Shown piece by piece: positions 7,582-10,897 of a stretch of DNA of 10,897 nt; within the stretch, counting starts at the first letter, position 1; each line of letters begins with the position of its first letter. The notes below the pieces were generated by a model, which saw only the letters and a program-made list of their open reading frames with translations, made no database searches and was not told where the DNA came from. Source of the stretch: Anaerolineales bacterium (GTDB taxonomy: Bacteria > Chloroflexota > Anaerolineae > Anaerolineales > UBA11858). The stretch is from NCBI GenBank assembly GCA_015485245.1, contig WFTY01000088.1, positions 1 to 10,897 on the forward strand, read 5' to 3'. Position numbers and translations under genes: made by a program.

Positions 7582-8451
7582 ATGTATCGCTTTCTGGGTA
7601 AACACACCTCCCTGCGGGCCTGGCTGTTGTTGCTGCCGGCGGCGCTGTGGTTGTTCGTCTTTTTTGTCGCGCCGTTGTTTATTGTGCTGGCGTACAGCTT
7701 TTTGGAGCGTGGCACGTATGGGGGCGTTGTGTGGAGCTTCACCCTGGAGAATTTTCAGCGTGTCTTTGATCCGCTGTATTTCAACACCTTTTTGCGTTCT
7801 TTCTACATCGCCGGTGTGACCACGCTGATCACCCTGATCCTCGGATTCCCGCTGGCGGGGTATATCGCCACCCGCCCCGCGGCGCGGCGTGGAACGCTGG
7901 TGCTTGCCTTGATGATCCCTTTCTGGACCAACTTCTTGATTCGCACGTACGCCTGGCTGACGTTGCTGCGCACCAACACCGGTCTGATCAACGTTACATT
8001 GCTTTCGTTGGGGCTGATTAAGGAGCCGCTGTCGTTGTTTGGCAACGATTTCGCCATCATCCTGGGGCTGGTGTACGGATGGCTGCCGGATATGGTGCTG
8101 CCGATTTTTGCGGCGCTTGATCGCCTCGATCCGGCGTTGATAGAGGCGGCGCGCGATTTGTACGCCTCGGAGACGAAGGTCTTCTGGCGGGTGATCTGGC
8201 CGCTCTCTCTGCCAGGGGTGGTGGCCGGTTCGATGCTGGTTTTCATACCTTCGTTGGGGGCGTTCGTCACTCCGGCTATCCTGGGGGGCGGAAAGTCCCT
8301 GATGATCGGCAACATCATCAGTAACCAGTTCCTGGCGGCGCACGACTGGCCCTTTGGTTCAGCGCTTTCCTTTGTGATGATGACGGTGATGCTGGCGGCT
8401 ACGTTAATTTACTTCCGCGTCACTTCAGGGAAGGAGCGGCGGCAGTTATGA
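7582..8451 (+). CDS. potB: Polyamine ABC transporter permease, PotB-like
   Basis: This 289-residue inner-membrane permease has about six hydrophobic segments, the first at residues ~12-37. The cytoplasmic EAA loop, which docks on the ATPase, runs from E188-A189-A190 to G212 (starting EAARDLYASETKVFW and ending in LPG). The block MIPFWTNFLIRTYAW is characteristic of PotB/PotH permeases. The ATG lies only 2 bases after the potA stop and there is no clear ribosome binding site, so translation is probably coupled. The TGA stop overlaps the next ATG (ATGA). It would pair with the PotC-like permease to form the channel. PotH is the main alternative name. Confidence 0.92.
   Translation: MYRFLGKHTSLRAWLLLLPAALWLFVFFVAPLFIVLAYSFLERGTYGGVVWSFTLENFQRVFDPLYFNTFLRSFYIAGVTTLITLILGFPLAGYIATRPAARRGTLVLALMIPFWTNFLIRTYAWLTLLRTNTGLINVTLLSLGLIKEPLSLFGNDFAIILGLVYGWLPDMVLPIFAALDRLDPALIEAARDLYASETKVFWRVIWPLSLPGVVAGSMLVFIPSLGAFVTPAILGGGKSLMIGNIISNQFLAAHDWPFGSALSFVMMTVMLAATLIYFRVTSGKERRQL
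8431..8436 (+). promoter_or_regulatory. Ribosome binding site for the PotC-like permease
   Basis: AAGGAG lies inside the end of the potB-like gene, 11 bases before the ATG at 8448. The spacing is a little long, but this is the only good purine tract there. It supports the overlapping ATGA start. Confidence 0.6.
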
Positions 8452-9341
8452 GCGTGAATGCAGCTCGCCTATCGCGCCGCAGTCGAGCGGCCTGGTTGAA
8501 GAAGAGGGTGGCGCAAACGCTGTTTTCCACCTACGGTATTGGCGCTTATCTCTTCCTCTACCTGCCGATCGTCGTCCTGGTGCTTTTCTCGTTCAACGAC
8601 TCGCGCTCCACGGCCCAGTGGGCGGGTTTCACCACCCGCTGGTATGTGGAGATGGCCAATGACCGGCAGATTATCCTCTCGCTGTGGAACAGCGTCTTTG
8701 TGGCGGTGGTGTCCACCGCGATTTCAACCGTGATTGGCACACTGGCGGCGATGGCGATGGAGCGCTACCGCTTTTCGGGCAAACTGATGATGGATGCCGT
8801 GCTCTACCTTCCGATCATCATCCCGGATATCGCCATGGCGATCATGTTGTTGATCTTCTTTAACCTGAGCGGCATTGGGTTTAAGCCCTGGGAAGTGTTG
8901 TTCTTTGGTGTACGGCTCAAGGTGCCGTTTTCGGTCATTATCGGCCATGTGGCTTTTAACATCTCTTTTGTAGCCGTGGTGGTTCGCGCCCGGCTGGCGC
9001 AAATGGATATGACTTTGGAGGAGGCCGCCGGGGACCTGTACGCCGACCCCTGGCGGACGTTCTGGCGGGTGACGTTCCCGATGATGCTCCCTGGAATCCT
9101 GGGCGGGGCGTTGATGGCTTTTACCCTCTCGCTGGATGATTTTGTGATTACTTTCTTCACCAGCGGCGCGGGGTTCAATACCTTGCCGGTGCGCGTCTTT
9201 AGCATGATTAAGAAAGGGGTGACCCCGAAGATCAACGCGGTTTCCACCATGATGTTGTTGTTTTCGTTGTTGTTGGTGGGGATTTCCATAACCCTGAGCA
9301 AAGGAGGTGATAGCGAATCGTCGATTGACCGTGCTGTTTAG
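8448..9341 (+). CDS. potC: Polyamine ABC transporter permease, PotC-like
   Basis: This 297-residue inner-membrane permease is the second half of the polyamine channel. Family features are YLFLYLPIVVLVLFSFN (first membrane segment, about residues 34-50), GFTTRWY, the LPIIIPDIAMAI block, and an EAA loop from E192-A193-A194 to G216. SFTLSLDDFV-type residues appear as AFTLSLDDFVITFF. It has a basic, hydrophilic N-terminal extension (RLSRRSRAAWLKKR) of about 25-30 residues beyond the usual PotC start; the ATG at 8448 is kept because it overlaps the upstream stop and has AAGGAG ahead of it. The C-terminus ends in an acidic/Ser tail (GGDSESS). PotI is the main alternative name. Confidence 0.92.
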   Translation: MSVNAARLSRRSRAAWLKKRVAQTLFSTYGIGAYLFLYLPIVVLVLFSFNDSRSTAQWAGFTTRWYVEMANDRQIILSLWNSVFVAVVSTAISTVIGTLAAMAMERYRFSGKLMMDAVLYLPIIIPDIAMAIMLLIFFNLSGIGFKPWEVLFFGVRLKVPFSVIIGHVAFNISFVAVVVRARLAQMDMTLEEAAGDLYADPWRTFWRVTFPMMLPGILGGALMAFTLSLDDFVITFFTSGAGFNTLPVRVFSMIKKGVTPKINAVSTMMLLFSLLLVGISITLSKGGDSESSIDRAV

Positions 9342-9378
9342 CTGACTCCCTGATTATCTATGATCCTGAGATCCAAAT

Positions 9379-9384
9379 GAGGAG
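9379..9384 (+). promoter_or_regulatory. Ribosome binding site deciding the PotD-like start
   Basis: GAGGAG lies 8 bases before the ATG at 9393 but only 2 bases before the in-frame GTG at 9387. The spacing clearly favours the ATG, giving a protein two residues shorter than the longest open frame. Confidence 0.8.
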
Positions 9385-9392
9385 ACGTGAAG

Positions 9393-10514
9393 ATGAAGCG
9401 AAAGACATTTTGGTTGCTTACGGCGCTTGCTCTGCTGGCGTTGCTGCTGACGGCCTGTGCCCCTGCCGCGGCCCCCACCGAAGAACAGGCTGCTCCTGAA
9501 GAGCAGGCCGCACCCGCGGGACTTGAACCCGCCAAAGAGATCGTTTTCTATAACTGGTCGGAATATATTGACCCGGAGATCTACACGCTGTTCGAGGATG
9601 AAACCGGTATCAAAGTTGTCGAGGATAACTTCTCCAGCAACGAAGAGATGCTCGCCAAATTGCAGGGCGGCGCTACGGGCTACGCGGTCATTGTGCCTTC
9701 GGATTACACCGTCAGCATCATGATCGAGGAAGGCATGCTGGCTGAGCTGGATCAGGCAAACATTCCTAACCTTGCCAACCTCAGTGAGCAGTTTAAGAAT
9801 ACATACTACGATCCGGGTAACAAATACTGCGTTCCCTACCAGTGGGGCACCACCGGCATTGGCTACATTGACGGCGAGGTAGATGAGCCAACCAGTTGGG
9901 CGGTGTTGTTCAACCCGGATCCCAATCATCCCGCCTATGGGCGCACCACCATGCTGGATGATGCCCGTGAAGCCTTCGCCGCCGCGCTGGTGTATCTGGG
10001 CTACGACATCAACACCACTGATGAAGCCCAGCTTCAGGAAGCCAAGGATGTGCTCATCCAGGCTAAGGCTGGACTGGCGGGGTATGACTCCGACACCTAT
10101 GAAGACCTGCTGGCCTCCGGCGAAAACCTGATGGCCCACGGATGGAACGGCGACTTCCTGGTGGCCCAGGAAGAGAATGAGAACATCGCCTACACCATTC
10201 CTGAAGAGGGCGGCGTGATCTGGGTGGATAACATGTGTATCCCGGCCAGCGCCACCCCGGAAGAGAAGCTGGCGGCTGAGATGTTCATCGATTTCATCCT
10301 GCGGCCGGACATCGGGGCCATGCTCTCGGATTACAACTACTACGCCAGCCCCAACGCCGCGGCTGAAGCCAACTTCGACGCCGAATTCCTCGAGGATCCC
10401 ACGGTCTATCCGCCTGCCGAAGTGCTGGATAAGCTGCAATTCATCCACCCGGTGGGCGAGGCGGAATCGCTCTACCAGCGGTTGTGGGACGAGGTCAAAT
10501 CGGCTGCACCCTGA
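9393..10514 (+). CDS. potD: Polyamine-binding lipoprotein, PotD/PotF-like
   Basis: This 373-residue extracytoplasmic solute-binding protein would deliver polyamines to the PotBC-like channel. A lipoprotein signal peptide (MKRKTFW, hydrophobic core, LLTAC) gives lipidated Cys22, fitting a membrane-anchored binding protein. A linker of Ala/Pro/Glu follows, with EEQAAP repeated twice. The mature domain starts near PAKEIVFYNWSEYIDPE. Motifs shared with PotD and PotF, from memory of those proteins, are NWSEY, FSSNEEMLAKL, VPSDYTV, VPYQWGTTGIGYI, LDDAREAF (acidic amine-contact region), HGWNGDF and IWVDNMCIP (aromatic/Asp ligand pocket), and LRPDIGAML. The C-terminal QFIHPVG seems to lack the Gln that contacts spermidine in E. 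coli PotD. It follows potC after 51 bases and is probably co-transcribed. Whether the ligand is putrescine or spermidine is open. Confidence 0.92.
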   Translation: MKRKTFWLLTALALLALLLTACAPAAAPTEEQAAPEEQAAPAGLEPAKEIVFYNWSEYIDPEIYTLFEDETGIKVVEDNFSSNEEMLAKLQGGATGYAVIVPSDYTVSIMIEEGMLAELDQANIPNLANLSEQFKNTYYDPGNKYCVPYQWGTTGIGYIDGEVDEPTSWAVLFNPDPNHPAYGRTTMLDDAREAFAAALVYLGYDINTTDEAQLQEAKDVLIQAKAGLAGYDSDTYEDLLASGENLMAHGWNGDFLVAQEENENIAYTIPEEGGVIWVDNMCIPASATPEEKLAAEMFIDFILRPDIGAMLSDYNYYASPNAAAEANFDAEFLEDPTVYPPAEVLDKLQFIHPVGEAESLYQRLWDEVKSAAP

Positions 10515-10523
10515 TATATGACT

Positions 10524-10605
10524 GCACGGAGACACGGAGTTCACGGAGAAGCCTCGAAGAACCGGAATTTCTCCTGTGTTCTCCGTGTCTCTGGGCTGAG
10601 TTTTT
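10524..10605. repeat. Long imperfect hairpin of ACGGAG units between potD and the dehydrogenase gene
   Basis: The left arm (10524-10550) holds three ACGGAG copies, starting at 10526, 10534 and 10543; the right arm (10569-10596) is its approximate complement. Pairing is GCACGGAGACACGGAG (10524-10539) with CTCCGTGTCTCTGGGC (10581-10596), with one A-G mismatch and one G-T wobble. Then comes a T-T mismatch pair, CAC with GTG, a bulged T, and GGAGAA (10545-10550) with TTCTCC (10569-10574), leaving an 18-base loop. Five Ts follow at 10601-10605 after a short gap, so it might also act as a weak terminator or attenuator. ACGGAG-rich intergenic repeats of this look are, to my knowledge, seen in several environmental bacterial phyla. 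Confidence 0.75.
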
Positions 10606-10616
10606 GAGAAGCGGAT

Positions 10617-10897
10617 ATGTTCATCAACGGGCAGTTCACTGGCGGTAACGCTGCCGATGAAATTGAGGTCATCAATCCGGCTACCGGAGAGGTGCTGGGC
10701 AGCGCGCCGCGCGGCACGGCGGAAGACGTGTGCGCCGCGGTGGAGGCGGCCTCGGCAGCTTTTTCTGATTGGCGGCGCACTCCGGCCAACGAGCGCGCCG
10801 CAGCCCTGCACGCCATGGCGGCTAAAATCCGCCAGCATCACGATGATCTCGTCCGCCTGTTGACCGAGGAGGAGGGCAAACCCCTGCCGGAGAACGA
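10617..10897 (+). CDS. NAD(P)-dependent aldehyde dehydrogenase, N-terminal part (3'-partial)
   Basis: The frame opens with ATG at 10617 and runs without a stop to the window edge (93 codons plus 2 bases). MFINGQF, the INPATGEVLG block, a DVCAAVEAASAAFSDWRR segment and a helix ending in EEGKPL are the standard N-terminal signature of the aldehyde dehydrogenase superfamily, which oxidises aldehydes to acids with NAD or NADP. The catalytic Cys and Glu lie beyond the window. Only a weak GAGAAG is seen 6 bases before the ATG. The gene follows the polyamine importer, so an aminobutyraldehyde, succinate-semialdehyde or betaine-aldehyde type enzyme is plausible, but the visible part cannot decide the substrate. 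Confidence 0.9.
   Translation, partial: MFINGQFTGGNAADEIEVINPATGEVLGSAPRGTAEDVCAAVEAASAAFSDWRRTPANERAAALHAMAAKIRQHHDDLVRLLTEEEGKPLPEN

Noticed and set aside
7438..8343. Minus-strand 301-codon frame opposite potA and potB
   Set aside because: Gln/Arg-rich low-complexity product, antisense to well-supported genes; a compositional shadow.
9360..9380. Six-codon upstream frame (ATG at 9360, TGA overlapping the potD ribosome binding site)
   Set aside because: No ribosome binding site precedes it and nothing suggests a leader peptide; chance is the simplest explanation.
9387..9389. GTG as the start of the PotD-like gene
   Set aside because: It is only 2 bases from the GAGGAG ribosome binding site; the ATG at 9393 has ideal spacing and gives a standard signal peptide start.
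10526..10548. Possible CRISPR-like or short tandem array from the three ACGGAG copies
   Set aside because: The units are only 6 bases with 2-3 base gaps and they form one arm of a palindrome, not repeats with spacers.

Overview
The window is a high-GC bacterial segment with tightly packed genes, all on the + strand. Its style suggests a member of the Chloroflexota, for example an Anaerolineae-like lineage. The clues are a very large, Pro/Glu-rich alpha-2-macroglobulin, a lipoprotein whose lipobox is followed by an Ala/Pro/Glu linker, and ACGGAG-rich hairpin repeats between genes. This placement rests on general resemblance, not on a marker gene.

Layout. (1) Positions 2-5818 hold most of a bacterial alpha-2-macroglobulin-like protease inhibitor whose N-terminus lies upstream of the window. 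It keeps a thioester motif (Cys-Ser-Glu-Gln) and has a low-complexity, bait-like segment. A strong intrinsic terminator at 5856-5892 ends this unit. (2) An AT-rich intergenic stretch, about 5893-5979, carries a good sigma70-type promoter. Its predicted transcription start falls on or within 1-2 bases of the ATG of the next gene, so that mRNA is probably leaderless. (3) Positions 5980-10514 form one apparent operon: an Lrp/AsnC-family regulator followed by a complete polyamine-type ABC importer in the order ATPase (potA), permease (potB), permease (potC), substrate-binding lipoprotein (potD). (4) Positions 10515-10616 hold a long imperfect hairpin built of ACGGAG units. (5) From 10617 to the window edge is the N-terminal part of an NAD(P)-dependent aldehyde dehydrogenase, cut off by the window end.

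How the genes fit together. The importer would bring putrescine or spermidine (or a similar amine) into the cell. The aldehyde dehydrogenase could oxidise an aldehyde made from that amine, and the Lrp/AsnC protein is a natural candidate for sensing an amino acid or amine and controlling the cluster. The transporter call is firm at family level; the exact substrate and the link to catabolism are inferences. The alpha-2-macroglobulin gene looks like a separate transcription unit. I see no mobile element, CRISPR array, tRNA or rRNA, no gene-free stretch longer than about 100 bases, and no clear evidence of an undescribed system. The most interesting points are the leaderless regulator start with repeated AT-rich motifs upstream, and the ACGGAG hairpin between potD and the dehydrogenase gene.
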